DNA of 64,000 nucleotides from Hyphomicrobiales bacterium (GCA_900472575.1 UCIV01000012.1:1-64000), one strand, 5' to 3'; positions 1 through 8,562 are shown, counted from the first letter of the stretch. A program made the numbers and translations. The notes: generated by a model from the letters alone, not told the origin.

Positions 1-390
1 GTCAAGCTTCTGGGATCGACCAAGGGCACCGCAGCACTGACCCAGACCCATCCGACCTCCTATCGCCCCTGGGGTGGATATACATCGATCCTCAACGGTG
101 ACCGGTTCCAAGTGAAGCGGCTGTTTGTCACACCGGGCAAGAAGCTGTCGCTGCAGAAGCATCATCACCGGTCCGAACACTGGATCTGCGTCAAGGGTAC
201 GGCGGAGGTCACGGTCGGCGACGAGATCAAGATCGTGCGTGAAAACGAGTCGGTCTACATTCCGCAGGGTGAAGTCCACCGCCTCGCCAATCCCGGCAAG
301 ATCATGCTCGAAATGATCGAGGTGCAGACCGGTTCCTATCTCGAGGAAGACGACATCATCCGCATTGTCGATGAGTTCGGACGGGGTTAG
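1..390 (+). CDS. Mannose-1-phosphate guanylyltransferase / mannose-6-phosphate isomerase, 3' end
   Basis: The reading frame is open from the first base, so the gene starts outside the window. The visible 129 residues are the cupin isomerase domain that follows the nucleotidyltransferase domain in ManC/CpsB-type enzymes. Visible marks are the RPWGGY entry, the metal-binding SLQKHHHRSEHW stretch, and the IPQGEVHRLANPGK strand near the end. Family knowledge: the enzyme makes GDP-mannose for exopolysaccharide or LPS. The C-terminus (IIRIVDEFGR) is intact, so this edge looks functional. The gene is unrelated in theme to the stress and accessory genes that follow. Confidence 0.9.
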   Translation, partial: VKLLGSTKGTAALTQTHPTSYRPWGGYTSILNGDRFQVKRLFVTPGKKLSLQKHHHRSEHWICVKGTAEVTVGDEIKIVRENESVYIPQGEVHRLANPGKIMLEMIEVQTGSYLEEDDIIRIVDEFGRG

Positions 391-407
391 CGCGGGAATT
401 CACGACC

Positions 408-791
408 TCAGCTAGGTAGACTCCCGCAAGCGCGCAGGGTGGCAGCGCAAAGAGCTAAAGCTGGAGTGGCCGCGAATATTGGCGTCTCTGACGAATCCAT
501 CCATGCCCATCCTTGGGTGCCGTCCCATTTGACGGCACACACAGACGATGGAAGCAGTTGCATCGCCAATTCATAGGCCGATTGGACATTTGTCGTATAC
601 CTCGGCACGCGGCCAGCTTGTTCCGACAATGGGTTAATCCAGATGGTTTCAATCTTAGTCGCGTTGGTAGAAGAATCCGTGACTGCACGACTGCTACGCC
701 GCCAGCCCAGAACTTTAGCCACCTCCATATCTAATTCGCGAAAACCCTCTGTAGCGCCCTCAAGTTGCTCAATGACGTCAATCACCCGCAT
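408..791 (-). CDS. Hypothetical protein, ABA-sandwich-like phage-type family
   Basis: Encodes 127 residues with a soluble composition. The C-terminal half has a PRYTTNVQSAYELAMQLLP strand-helix pattern followed by TPALALCAATLRA. That is the layout of a small family common in phages and rhizobial islands, often called phage ABA-sandwich proteins. The ATG at 791 is preferred over an upstream GTG at 803 because TGAGGG lies just upstream. The assignment is by pattern only and no function is known. It converges with the sugar-nucleotide gene. Confidence 0.5.
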   Translation of the reverse strand: MRVIDVIEQLEGATEGFRELDMEVAKVLGWRRSSRAVTDSSTNATKIETIWINPLSEQAGRVPRYTTNVQSAYELAMQLLPSSVCAVKWDGTQGWAWMDSSETPIFAATPALALCAATLRACGSLPS

Positions 792-922
792 TATGGCCCT
801 CACTAAAGCTGCGACAGGATACAGATGCGACTCTTAACCGCCCGAGCAGAACAACGTCAACGCCGCATTGACCCTGCGTCCGGTTCGCCAGTCGCGCGTT
901 CCAAAAAAGTTGGGAAGCGAAA

Positions 923-947
923 GGAACTTCATTCGCAATCTTTAGTT
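923..947 (+). promoter_or_regulatory. EcfG-like general-stress promoter
   Basis: GGAAC at 923-927, a 16-base spacer, then AGTT at 944-947. It lies 26 bases before the ATG of the RMF-like gene. A near-identical stretch (CGAAAGGAACTTC ... TTTAGTTTAG) recurs at 16642-16672. Confidence 0.55.
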
Positions 948-973
948 TAGTGGAAGAAACCGGGGTACCATAT

Positions 974-1312
974 ATGTCCGCTGAAGATGTCTTGCACTCG
1001 CAGTGTTTTAATCAGGGGAGAAGAGCGGCTTGCATAGGGATGCCGCGCCACACCAATCCCTACATCGACTGCAGTGGAATAAAGCTGGACGCCTGGGTTG
1101 AAGGCTTCGAGACAGTGAACAATTCCGAGATCATACCGGTGGAGCGTATCCATCTATTTCATCTGGGCAGAGAAGCCGCCGAGCGTGGCGATCCGGCATC
1201 TGTTTGCCCTTTTACCGAGGACGAAAACCCAGAGCGGATGGAAATTTGGCTCATCGGCTATGCTCCCCACATCGATCTGGAACTGGTCGCCAACGATAAC
1301 GTTGCGCCCTGA
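974..1312 (+). CDS. Protein with two ribosome-modulation-factor-like repeats
   Basis: Encodes 112 residues. Two stretches follow the pattern of ribosome modulation factor (PF04957 type: G-x3-A-x2-G, then C-P-Y/F, then W-x-x-G-W/Y). The first is FNQGRRAACIGMPRHTNPY ... DAWVEGF. The second is HLGREAAERGDPASVCPF ... EIWLIGY. Canonical RMF has a single such unit and inactivates ribosomes as 100S dimers in stationary phase; whether this tandem form does so is inference. The ATG at 974 is chosen because a GTG at 950 would sit at the likely transcription start. The gene ends in TGATG, coupling it to the next ORF. Confidence 0.6.
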   Translation: MSAEDVLHSQCFNQGRRAACIGMPRHTNPYIDCSGIKLDAWVEGFETVNNSEIIPVERIHLFHLGREAAERGDPASVCPFTEDENPERMEIWLIGYAPHIDLELVANDNVAP

Positions 1313-1458
1313 TGAGATTTCTGGAACGACGCCCGTTAGTTACGACCTTTCTCTTCTCTTCCGCGATAATCTTGTCGGTCTTTGTGGTGCAGACATGGAT
1401 GACCGACCGGTTTGGCGCTGTAGACGGCAAAGCGCCTATCACCGACCCGCCAGGTTGA
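1312..1458 (+). CDS. 48-residue single-span membrane peptide
   Basis: The ATG overlaps the preceding stop by one base (TGATG), a typical translational-coupling arrangement. The peptide begins MRFLERRPLVTTF, has one hydrophobic span of about 18 residues (roughly 9-27), and ends PITDPPG. A second copy at 22013-22159 differs at only a few residues, also directly follows the end of an RMF-like gene, and has mainly synonymous or conservative changes. That argues the peptide is under selection. Function unknown; membrane location is inferred from hydrophobicity. Confidence 0.6.
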   Translation: MRFLERRPLVTTFLFSSAIILSVFVVQTWMTDRFGAVDGKAPITDPPG

Positions 1459-2017
1459 GATCCGGGTCCAGCGTGGTGATCACGAGCCAACCATGTGCAC
1501 CATCCTGCAAGTGGAGCTGCCGATCGCCCAAACCGCATCGAGCATGTCGGCAGCTTCCATTGCTCCACTACATGAGCCGACAATTTCTGACGAGCCTCTA
1601 AAGATACTGAGGCGATACCGTATCCTTTCTCCGTTACAGCAGGGATCAAGCAAAAGAAACATCCGCGCCGGGCACGGGCGCCTCTGCCTTACGGCATGCG
1701 CTGGCCCGGGCGGCTGTCGAGCGCGTCGTACAAGTCACCCAGAGCGTCGTCGAAGAGGATCATGGTGAAACTTGGCTCAACCTCGAGGCAAGACAAAGAC
1801 ACGATCGAGCGCTTATCGGCTGTGATTGGGGAGCTACGATCAAGGGACGCAGGAGCGCGGTCAGGCCAGGCTTGAGAAGTTGACTTTCGCGCTGGGCCTC
1901 ATCGAGAGTAACGATCCCGCTGACGTAAAGGGGATCCCGTTTGCGCTCGGTGAATACGACGCTTTTCGGCACATCTCATGCGGATGAATAGGGGTCGGCA
2001 ACCAGGCCGGCAGCAGC
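1459..2017. other. Stretch without a supported gene
   Basis: Several overlapping short open frames exist on both strands, but none has a convincing composition plus start signal. A 37-residue frame from 1762 (MVKLGSTSRQDKDTIERL...) has a weak AGGA upstream and could be a remnant. I see no tRNA, repeat or strong terminator. Confidence 0.3.
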
Positions 2018-2143
2018 CTATGGGATACTGCTCGTAAACGTGTAATCGATAGACGTTGGGCGCTCCCAAAGAATGGAAGCGCCCAACGCAACCAATGCCA
2101 TCAAGGGTATTACGAAGAGGACAGCGCCGTTAATACGCATCAT
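2018..2143 (-). CDS. 41-residue small membrane protein
   Basis: Starts MMRINGAVLFVIPLMALVA, with one clear transmembrane span near residues 5-24 and a short polar tail. TGGAG lies upstream of the ATG at 2143. It is one of several 24-48 residue single-span ORFs in this window. No family recognised; support is the signal-plus-membrane-span combination only. Confidence 0.4.
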   Translation of the reverse strand: MMRINGAVLFVIPLMALVALGASILWERPTSIDYTFTSSIP

Positions 2144-2225
2144 AAACTCCAGCAAAGTCGTCCCCTATCGGTGACTATGCTGGCAGTATCTTTAATGATC
2201 AGTTACCGCCGTGCCCCATATTGGT

Positions 2226-2423
2226 TCAGGCTTCGGGGCCCTTGCCGATCTTGTGAGCGTTTTCAGCTTCTCGGTAGATCCAGTCGTAGGTTGGCTCTTC
2301 CGGCGGAACCTGCTTACTGGGAGCTCGGCTCCGCCTCCAGCGGCTGTAGACCGCAATTGCTGCTGCGGCGAGAGCACAAACGAGTATCGCGGCAAGGATG
2401 CTCATGGGCAGATAAGTCGACAT
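2226..2423 (-). CDS. Small membrane protein, paralogue of the next ORF
   Basis: Encodes 65 residues: an N-terminal hydrophobic span (about residues 5-24), a basic patch (SRWRRSR), then a conserved tail PTYDWIYREAENAHKIGKGP. The neighbouring minus-strand ORF at 2487-2675 has the same build and a matching tail PTAEWLKREAANGKRPL, so the two look like tandem paralogues. The frame extends upstream to 2468, but the ATG at 2423 starts directly before the span. Function unknown. Confidence 0.55.
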   Translation of the reverse strand: MSTYLPMSILAAILVCALAAAAIAVYSRWRRSRAPSKQVPPEEPTYDWIYREAENAHKIGKGPEA

Positions 2424-2486
2424 GCGGCCTCCAGTGGTTGCTGCACTGCAAACGGCGGACCGCGGCACAAGTTCCGAATTGGTCCA

Positions 2487-2675
2487 TCAGAGCGGTCGCT
2501 TCCCGTTAGCGGCTTCGCGCTTCAGCCATTCGGCGGTCGGCTTGTCGGGATCGACCTGGCTAGGATTCCTCTCTCGCAGCTTTCCGCGACGGAGGATGAT
2601 GAACGTGAAAATTCCGAGGGCAGCGATGAGAAAGATCGCAAGCGCCAGCATGGGAAGAAAGGTGAGGGATGTCAC
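2487..2675 (-). CDS. Small membrane protein, tandem paralogue
   Basis: Encodes 62 residues with one membrane span (MLALAIFLIAALGIFTFIIL, about residues 9-28) followed by a charged cytoplasmic-type tail ending PTAEWLKREAANGK. The tail motif is shared with the ORF at 2226-2423. The DUF982 gene ends three bases before this one starts, so all three probably form one minus-strand operon driven from the promoter near 2975-2999. Confidence 0.55.
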   Translation of the reverse strand: MTSLTFLPMLALAIFLIAALGIFTFIILRRGKLRERNPSQVDPDKPTAEWLKREAANGKRPL

Positions 2676-2678
2676 GGC

Positions 2679-2927
2679 CTAACCCGCCAGCTTGTAGTCA
2701 AAGGTGGTTACCAGCGCAGCTGAATGAAGGGCTGCCTCAAAGAGCTCCCGCGCCTCATCAGGTGAGGCTCGGCCATCCAGCGCGCGGAGGATGCACGCAT
2801 CAGCTGCAGCGAAGTTCGAATCCTTCTTGTGCGGCCAGTCGGTCATCAGAAACCGTCGGGCCTCAAGAGGACCAAAAACCAACTTGCCGCCCACGACGAC
2901 TGGCTTGTCCCAAATAACGTTTTGCAT
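2679..2927 (-). CDS. DUF982 family protein
   Basis: Encodes 82 residues with the DUF982 pattern: W-x-K-P-V near the N-terminus, a TDWP motif in mid-protein, an A-A-x-A-C-x3-L segment, then D-E-A-R-x-x-F-x-x-A. The ATG at 2927 has AAGGAG five bases upstream. The family is nearly confined to rhizobia and often has many copies per genome; its function is not known. Two more members occur here (19692-19955 and 60082-60339), and all three have an EcfG-like promoter upstream. Confidence 0.8.
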   Translation of the reverse strand: MQNVIWDKPVVVGGKLVFGPLEARRFLMTDWPHKKDSNFAAADACILRALDGRASPDEARELFEAALHSAALVTTFDYKLAG

Positions 2928-2957
2928 AGCCGGCTCCTTCACGCGGTGTTTCAGACA

Positions 2958-3146
2958 TTAGTCTGCCGTCACCAAACTCGTGCGAAGGTCAATGGTTCCG
3001 AGACAACATGCCCGCATGAGGGCCGGAGCCGCTCCAGCAGCAAGAGGAGAAACATGGGGCCAGCCAGCAATATCTTTGAACACCATCTTGGCTACATCCC
3101 ACACCTCGTCGGGGGGAAGCGGACGTCGACTGATACCCGCGAGCAC
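2958..3146 (-). CDS. Hypothetical protein, 62 residues
   Basis: Starts at GTG 3146 with a strong GGAGGAG about nine bases upstream. The protein begins LAGISRRPLPPDEVWDVAKM, is soluble, and has no recognised family. The overlapping upstream frame DIVTDKLDCIFHSSDDPISE also reads protein-like, so an older, longer gene may have been frameshifted here. Confidence 0.35.
   Translation of the reverse strand: MLAGISRRPLPPDEVWDVAKMVFKDIAGWPHVSPLAAGAAPALMRACCLGTIDLRTSLVTAD
2975..2999 (-). promoter_or_regulatory. EcfG-like promoter for the DUF982 operon
   Basis: On the minus strand GGAAC (2999-2995), a 16-base spacer, then AGTT (2978-2975). It is about 50 bases upstream of the DUF982 start. Confidence 0.5.
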
Positions 3147-3907
3147 TGCAATATCTCCTCCACCAATATGATGGCGAGATCTTCGGAGATGGGATCATCG
3201 GAGCTGTGAAAGATGCAGTCAAGTTTGTCGGTCACGATGTCTCCGCAGCTTCGAGGCGTCGGGCAAAAAGCCACTATCGATGGATGGTCAAAGCGGAGGA
3301 TTCTGAGCCGCTAAGCTGAACCTTCGGAAAGGTGAGCGCGTAAAAATCAGTAAAGCCGAGGCTAGGAAAATACTCGCTGCGGCCTACACTAACCCAACAG
3401 GCGTATCGGGAGTGCAGCGATGCGAAGACGGCTTTCCGTATGGCCCAAGCAACCTTCGCCAGCTCTTGATCGGTCGCCGAGAGGGAGCGAATGTTGAGAG
3501 CGGTTCGCAAGCTTAGCAGGAAATCTTCAACGAGCACGAAAACCGCGACACGTTCGGTCGTGCGCTCGATGTGATGCAGGATGAATACGTCCGCGTGCTG
3601 ACCGAGGCGGCCACGACAAAGAGCATGGGCAGCTCGGAGAGGTCCGCGAAGGGCGACATGCGATCTACGTCGGGAGGCGACTGCTGATCGCGGCCAAAAC
3701 AACTTCGAGGAGGCTAGGAGGCTGGCGGATTATCGGCGAAGACTCAAGGGAGGTTTTCTGGCAACTGGTGCCCCTTTATGGGTGAAGGGGTATGGGTGAA
3801 GGGGTCGCGCACTTAGCGCGATCCCAAATCATCCATGCGCCCTGAACTCGGACCGGACGCCCCGTTGTGCTGCACGTTGTTGCAGCTTCTGAACGCGGGC
3901 GTAAGTT
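3147..3907. other. Decayed-looking stretch without a supported gene
   Basis: A 142-codon minus-strand frame (3274-3702) and a plus-strand frame ending at 3687 (containing DTFGRALDVMQDEYVRVL) overlap each other, and neither has a good start. The plus-strand piece reads more like real protein but is blocked by a stop just upstream. The stretch is best viewed as remnants. The short direct repeat TGGGTGAAGGGGT near 3778-3805 has no obvious role. Confidence 0.3.
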
Positions 3908-3982
3908 TTACCGCAGCCCGAAGAAGCCCAAGATAGCAAGTACGATGACGACGGCTCCAACGAGCCAAACAATGTTGTTCAT
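3908..3982 (-). CDS. 24-residue single-span membrane peptide
   Basis: MNNIVWLVGAVVIVLAILGF plus a short GLR end: almost the whole peptide is one transmembrane helix. AAAGGAAA stands just upstream of the ATG at 3982, and the stop follows directly after the helix. Peptides of this form recur in rhizobial genomes as far as I recall. Function unknown. Confidence 0.5.
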   Translation of the reverse strand: MNNIVWLVGAVVIVLAILGFFGLR

Positions 3983-4231
3983 AATCATTTCCTTTGAAAT
4001 GTAAGTGGCTAACGGAAGCGAGAATGCAGCAGCACAGCTTCTGTTCCATCGTAACTACAATCTGCAATGTCGAGCCGCGCTGCGGACAATGGCGGCACCG
4101 CCAACGGTACGCCGGACGCCTCATACCAATGCGCACCTGCTGGCGTCTTCCATCGCCTGGCGCTGCCTCCTCTCAGCAACGGGTAATCCTGCGGCGGTCT
4201 CCCCATTGGGTCGAGATCGCCGCTTTTGTTT

Positions 4232-4393
4232 TTAGGCCGCAATACGGCGGGCAGCTTTGTCGATGGCCTTACGGTCTGAGCCATATTGGTCAATGATCTT
4301 GGCCGCGTCTTCGACAGGTATCCTAAACTTCTTGGCTAGAACCTTTGGTTCATAGGCGGGCTCTGCCGCCGAAGCGACTCCTTGGTCTGTCAT
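4232..4393 (-). CDS. DUF3606-like small protein
   Basis: Encodes 53 residues; the core YEPKVLAKKFRIPVEDAAKI followed by GSDRKAIDKAARR resembles DUF3606. That family is a short helix-turn-helix-like fold with the pattern WAKKFGVS...ELK..V...G. The ATG at 4393 has AAGGAG upstream. The same frame runs on to 4564, but that extension comes from the tRNA-like sequence next to it. A related 52-residue ORF lies at 12867-13025. Function unknown; likely DNA- or RNA-associated by fold only. Confidence 0.6.
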   Translation of the reverse strand: MTDQGVASAAEPAYEPKVLAKKFRIPVEDAAKIIDQYGSDRKAIDKAARRIAA

Positions 4394-4490
4394 GGGTTGT
4401 CTCCTTGAGATGGAGCGGCCAGATGATTGCCACGCACCGTGGCGGCCGCTTGTAGTGACCATATGGGAATTAGAGGCGGTCATTCCAAGT

Positions 4491-4567
4491 GATGCGGTAG
4501 AGCTGCGTGGTAGCTCGCTTGGCTCCTGACCCGAATGCCGCAGGTTCAAATCCTGCCCCCGCAACCA
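4491..4567 (+). pseudogene. Decayed initiator tRNA-Met copy
   Basis: The 77-base span follows a rhizobial initiator tRNA from the D-arm to CCA: GGTAGCTCG, the T-arm GCAGGTTCAAATCCTGC, then CCCCGCAACCA. The 5' acceptor strand (TGATGCGG) no longer pairs with CCCCGCA, and the anticodon loop reads CTCCTGA, where CTCATAA is expected. It is therefore probably a dead copy or an attachment-site remnant. Confidence 0.6.
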
Positions 4568-4814
4568 CTCTACAGCACGCTAGACCACGCTAATTTACGA
4601 TAGTCTGCGACATGCTATTCCCTTGAATAGATAGGTTCTAATCATGTTCGGGCCGTTTCGAAGTGGCAGCGGCCCTGGCATGTCTGTCGTGCCGAAAATT
4701 CGTAGATCATATGCGGGTCGACGAGTAACGGTTTCAGCCACCTAGCGCGGCGGCTTTGCACCCATGGAGCTTGGATGTATTGCCCGCGTTCCAAGATCGT
4801 GTCCCGTCGAGTGG

Positions 4815-5115
4815 TGTAGCTGGATTTCATAGCCATCGGTGATTTCCGGTAGGGTCGGGTTGCTTAGAGCCAACCTGAAGGACACCACCGATGACCGACG
4901 ACATGATGAACCTGCGCTCACTCGTTGAGAAGAGCGCCGACGCCGATTTGCTGCGCGAGATGATCGGCTTTGCTGCCGAGAAGCTGATGGCGCTGGAGGT
5001 CGGCACGAAGACCGGTGCGGGCTATGGCGAGAAGAATGGCTTCCGACTGGCGCAGCGTAACGGCTATCGCGACCAGGATTGGGAGACACGGGCGGGCACC
5101 GTCGAGCTGCGTATT
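4815..5115 (+). mobile_element. IS256-family insertion sequence fragment
   Basis: From the ATG at 4891 the protein reads MTDDMMNLRSLVEK, then DLLREMIGFAAEKLMALEV, GAGYGEKNGFRLAQRNGYRD and WETRAGTVELRI. This is the N-terminus of a Mutator/IS256-type transposase. The match stops abruptly near 5115, and sequence from an unrelated gene on the other strand follows. About three quarters of the transposase, including the catalytic DDE core, is missing. The 5' non-coding edge is placed only roughly. Confidence 0.75.
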
Positions 5116-5206
5116 CAGCATAGCGCTTAAAGAGAACCACCGCGTCCTCGTGCGCGTCGACGTCGAAATATTCCTCTTTGAACTCGTTGCCAGAAAGCTT
5201 GGCCGG
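5116..5206 (-). pseudogene. Internal fragment of a DUF4142 gene
   Basis: Read on the minus strand this encodes AKLSGNEFKEEYFDVDAHED and then AVVLFKRYAE. It aligns with the DUF4142 protein at 54576-55103 (AKLDGDNFSEEYIDDQ, then AHEDAVDLFKRYAE). Only about 30 codons survive, wedged between the IS256 fragment and the truncated reductase. Both edges are abrupt. Confidence 0.75.
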
Positions 5207-5979
5207 GCCTTCGACTGCCGGTCGACCTCGACGCATCCGACCTCCGTTCGCTTGGCTCCGAGTGCTCCTGCAAGCTCCGACCGGATATCCGATCCCATTG
5301 CCGGGTAAATCGACTCGAAGGTCATGGATGCCCCAGGCAGGCCGACGATGATCCGGTTTTCCTTCAAGTCGATTCCGCTGATCGGACCTGAGAAAACTTC
5401 TATTCCATGTCGCGCCAGCGTCGCCAACTGCTCCCGGCTCAGGTCGTGAGTATCTCGAGGTGATATCATGGTGACTCGGGCGGTAAAGCTCCGCAGGACC
5501 AGCGCTTCGTTCAAAGCCCGTTGGCCGGTACCGACAACGCCGACATCCTTGTCGGTGATCTCGAAACCATCGCAGATCGGGCAGTACCGGATCAAGCCTT
5601 TCTCCAGAGCCTCCGTGTGCAGGTCGTCCGGCATCGGCGGACGATGGTTGACAACGCCGGTGGCGAGCAACACGGCGCGCGCCTCGACGAATTCGCCATC
5701 CGCCATTGCAATGAAACCGTCCCCATTCCTTTCCAGGGACGTCACCTCGGCGACCCGAAACTTTGCTCCATAGCGTTCGGCCTGGAGCCGCATCTGTCGC
5801 ACGAGATCGCACCCGGCTATGCCTTCCGGATAACCGGCGTGGTTGTGGGTGATCGGGATGGACGCCGCGCGGCCCTGACCGTGGTCCAATACGATCACGG
5901 CCAGATGGAAGCGTGCCAAGTAAATGGCGGCGGTGAGCCCTGCAGGCCCACCGCCGATGACTACGCAATCATAATTCAT
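5207..5979 (-). pseudogene. Thioredoxin-reductase-like flavoprotein, C-terminus lost
   Basis: The N-terminus has the FAD dinucleotide fold (CVVIGGGPAGLTAA). Mid-protein is the redox pair in IRYCPICDGFE, with a second nucleotide fold GVVGTGQRAL. Family members run about 300 residues and end with a C-terminal FAD segment around GDV. Here homology stops near residue 255, where the DUF4142 fragment begins, and the frame runs on into antisense of the transposase. It starts at ATG 5979, nine bases after the Zn-ADH stop, as the last gene of the operon. Loss of the C-terminal FAD contact probably inactivates it. Confidence 0.75.
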
Positions 5980-5988
5980 TGCGGGAGA

Positions 5989-7164
5989 TCATGGGGTCAG
6001 CACCACCTTGATGCAGTTGTCCTTCTTGTCGCGGAAGGTTTCGTAGAGGGCGGGCCCGTCTTCGAGCTTTGCCCGGTGGGTAATGATGAAGCTTGGGTCG
6101 ATCTCGCCTTCCTCGATACGGCGCAGCAGGTCGAGCGAGTAACGGTTGACATGAGTCTGGCCGGTTCTGATGGTCAGGCCCTTGTTCATCGCCGCGCCAA
6201 ACGGGATCTTGTCCAGGAAGCCGCCGTAGACGCCCGGAACCGAGACGATCCCGCCGGGGCGGCAAGCCATGATGGCGGCGCGCAAGGCGTGTGGCCGGTC
6301 CGTGCCCAGGAGCGTCGCTGCCTTGACCTTGTCGATGACGGCGTCGAAGGAGGCAGTGGCGTGGGATTCGGCTCCAACGGCATCGATGCATTTGTCCGCG
6401 CCGTGACCGCCCGTCATCTCCTTGATGCGGTCGGGAATGGTCGCGTCCTCGTCGTCGAAATTGATGATCTCCGCGCCGGCCTGCTGCGCCAGCGCTAGGC
6501 GCTCCGGCACGTTGTCGATCGCGATGACACGGGCCGCGCCCTGCATCAGTGCGCTCTTGATGCAGAACTGGCCGACGGGGCCGCAGCCCCAGATCGCGAC
6601 GATGTCGGAAGGCTCGATCTCACAGTTGGCAGCAGCCATCCAGCCCGTTGGGAAGATGTCGCCGAGAAACAGCGCCTGTTCGTCGCTCATGCCGTTCGGA
6701 ATGACGATCGGCGAGACGTCGGCATAGGGCACGCGGACATACTCCGCCTGGCCGCCGGCATAGGCTCCGGTGAGGTGAGAATATCCGAACAGGCCTGCCG
6801 TCGGATAACCGAAGGCTTTCGTCGCATTGTCGGCATTACGGTTGGTCCGTTCGCAGACCGACCAGTTGCCCTTGAGGCATTGCTGGCACTCGCCGCAGCA
6901 GATCGTGAAGGGGACGACAACCCGATCGCCCACCTTCAGCTTCTTGTTGTCGCGACCGACTTCGACCACTTCGCCCATAAACTCGTGGCCAAGGATGTCG
7001 CCTTTTTCCATGAAGGGAATGTATCCGTCCATAAGGTGGAGGTCCGATCCGCAGATCGCGCAAGCGGTCATCTTGATGATGACGTCACGGCCATCTTCGA
7101 TCGCGGGTTCCGGAACATCGTCGCAGCGGATATCGCCTTTGCCGTGCCAGCATAGTGCCTTCAT
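5989..7164 (-). CDS. Zinc-dependent alcohol dehydrogenase, glutathione-independent formaldehyde-dehydrogenase-like
   Basis: A 391-residue MDR-superfamily enzyme. Catalytic zinc ligands are in [10 protein letters not shown] and [12 protein letters not shown]. The structural-zinc cluster is [17 protein letters not shown]. The NAD fold is [16 protein letters not shown]. It is full length with an intact C-terminus, and closest in type to the long Zn-ADHs annotated as threonine or formaldehyde dehydrogenase-like. A paralogue lies at 55179-56342. Its start overlaps the stop of the SPW-type gene by four bases (7161-7164), so they are co-translated. It probably oxidises an alcohol or aldehyde under stress; the substrate cannot be read from sequence. 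Confidence 0.88.
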   Translation of the reverse strand: MKALCWHGKGDIRCDDVPEPAIEDGRDVIIKMTACAICGSDLHLMDGYIPFMEKGDILGHEFMGEVVEVGRDNKKLKVGDRVVVPFTICCGECQQCLKGNWSVCERTNRNADNATKAFGYPTAGLFGYSHLTGAYAGGQAEYVRVPYADVSPIVIPNGMSDEQALFLGDIFPTGWMAAANCEIEPSDIVAIWGCGPVGQFCIKSALMQGAARVIAIDNVPERLALAQQAGAEIINFDDEDATIPDRIKEMTGGHGADKCIDAVGAESHATASFDAVIDKVKAATLLGTDRPHALRAAIMACRPGGIVSVPGVYGGFLDKIPFGAAMNKGLTIRTGQTHVNRYSLDLLRRIEEGEIDPSFIITHRAKLEDGPALYETFRDKKDNCIKVVLTP

Positions 7165-7541
7165 TGCATGATCTCCTTGTTGTCGTAGTGTTTGGCTGTC
7201 CCGGTCGCACGGATTTCAGTGGTCGCCACGAGGACGAGCGCGGCTACGCCGATGAGATAGTTGGGCCACCGGAGGTCCGGCGGGAATTCGAGGAGTGATG
7301 GCAAGGCCAGCATCGCGACGGCAAACACGATGTCCAGCAGCAAGTGGAAACGAACTCGAAGGTATCTGACCGCGCCAAGTTCATAGTCCGTGATCAGGCT
7401 ATAGAGAATGGCAATGATCCCCAAGGCAACCAACGTCATCCTCGTGGCGCCTTGGAGGCCCAGCACAAACGGCAGCGCGATGACGACGAGACCCACGATA
7501 TAGTCGATCACGCCATGCACGAGCGTAGGTATAAAGCGCAT
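7161..7541 (-). CDS. SPW-repeat-type membrane protein
   Basis: Encodes 126 residues with four hydrophobic segments (about 10-30, 35-53, 65-83 and 92-108). The opening [20 protein letters not shown] and mid-protein [11 protein letters not shown] pattern fits the SPW/DUF4-TM proteins found beside stress genes in rhizobia. Cytoplasmic-membrane location is inferred. It is the middle gene of the minus-strand operon from 8522, with four-base overlap to the Zn-ADH start. Confidence 0.65.
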   Translation of the reverse strand: MRFIPTLVHGVIDYIVGLVVIALPFVLGLQGATRMTLVALGIIAILYSLITDYELGAVRYLRVRFHLLLDIVFAVAMLALPSLLEFPPDLRWPNYLIGVAALVLVATTEIRATGTAKHYDNKEIMQ

Positions 7542-7610
7542 TTACTTCCTCCTTATGTCGCGAGTGAGTGTCGCGACGACGGTACTGGGGCCAGTGCCCA
7601 GGCATGGCGG

Positions 7611-8522
7611 TCAGAGATACCGGCGGCCGGATGTTTCCATCGTGAGGACAGCGCGCTTTGTACCTGCGACTCCTCCAATCCATGATGCAGCCGCACCAAG
7701 CGCGAGGGCTAGGAACCCGAGGATGGCACCCGTCGAGACCGTCGTGGCTGCGACCTCGGCTGCGTTGACCGCCTGTTGCTTCGCTGCCGCCATGTTCTCG
7801 CGGTAAGTCTTTTCGTATTGTTCGACCTGGGTGCGCGCCTGGTCGACCGGAATGCCCTGTGCCCGCGAGATCGCGTCAGCGGCGCGCGTTCTCGCATCTT
7901 CAGCCGTTGCCTGATCTCCAGTCATAGCCGCCTGTACGGCCGAGACTGCCGCATCCTGAAGCGCCTTCGGATCGCTTCCCGTCGAGCCTCGGATCTGACG
8001 TTCGATGCCGGCCATAGGATCGGTGGCGCTCGCGAGCGAAGGTGCTGCGGTCATTGCCGCCGTCGCGGCGGTCTGCCCTACGCCGCCTATAGCACTGGAC
8101 AGCCCGTTGAACGCGCCGCCGATTAGAGCGCCGACGGAGGTCGTCAGCAAGTAAAGAACGACGAGAGTCGTGACCGCCCAGGTCGTCACGCCATGAAAGC
8201 CACCGGTCGATTTGCTGGGGCGACCAGAAAGTCGGCTGGCGATATAGCCTGCCACGAACGCCGCGACGATACCGGCAACCACGAACCAAAGGCCTCCGGC
8301 GATCGAAAACGTCGTTGCTTCCGGATTGTCGGAGGTGGCCGGATCGAGGACTGCAGCGCCGATGCCGACGCCGAGCAGGTTGAGGAGGAACTGGATCGCG
8401 AGTGCAATGACGACTCCAGCGAAAATCGCGCCCCAGGAGACCTGGTTCAACGCGGCCGTGGCCGAGGGATCGAGCGTATGGACCGTATCGTGGTGGAGAT
8501 GAGTGGAAGTGGGTAGCGTCAT
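7611..8522 (-). CDS. PhnA-like membrane protein
   Basis: Encodes 303 residues. The ATG at 8522 has AGGAG six bases upstream, although the frame stays open further. The N-terminal hydrophobic spans include VSWGAIFAGVVIALAIQFLL and WFVVAGIVAAFVAGYIASRL. A third span sits near residue 120. A soluble helical insert contains the repeated DAISRAQGIPVDQARTQVEQ type. A final glycine-rich span is ILGFLALALGAAASWIGG. This is the architecture of rhizobial proteins annotated PhnA-like or TIGR04086-like. It heads the operon with SPW protein and Zn-ADH and has a good EcfG-like promoter. Confidence 0.7.
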   Translation of the reverse strand: MTLPTSTHLHHDTVHTLDPSATAALNQVSWGAIFAGVVIALAIQFLLNLLGVGIGAAVLDPATSDNPEATTFSIAGGLWFVVAGIVAAFVAGYIASRLSGRPSKSTGGFHGVTTWAVTTLVVLYLLTTSVGALIGGAFNGLSSAIGGVGQTAATAAMTAAPSLASATDPMAGIERQIRGSTGSDPKALQDAAVSAVQAAMTGDQATAEDARTRAADAISRAQGIPVDQARTQVEQYEKTYRENMAAAKQQAVNAAEVAATTVSTGAILGFLALALGAAASWIGGVAGTKRAVLTMETSGRRYL

Positions 8523-8562
8523 CGGAGTGCTCCTGATTGGCTCCGCCATCGCGGTGCTCGCT

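Noticed and set aside
4501..4564. Protein extension reading GQDLNLRHSGQEPSELP
   Set aside because: It is the translation of the decayed tRNA; a common annotation artefact.
5521..6498. A 325-codon plus-strand frame
   Set aside because: It runs antisense to the reductase and Zn-ADH genes, and its residues show no domain.
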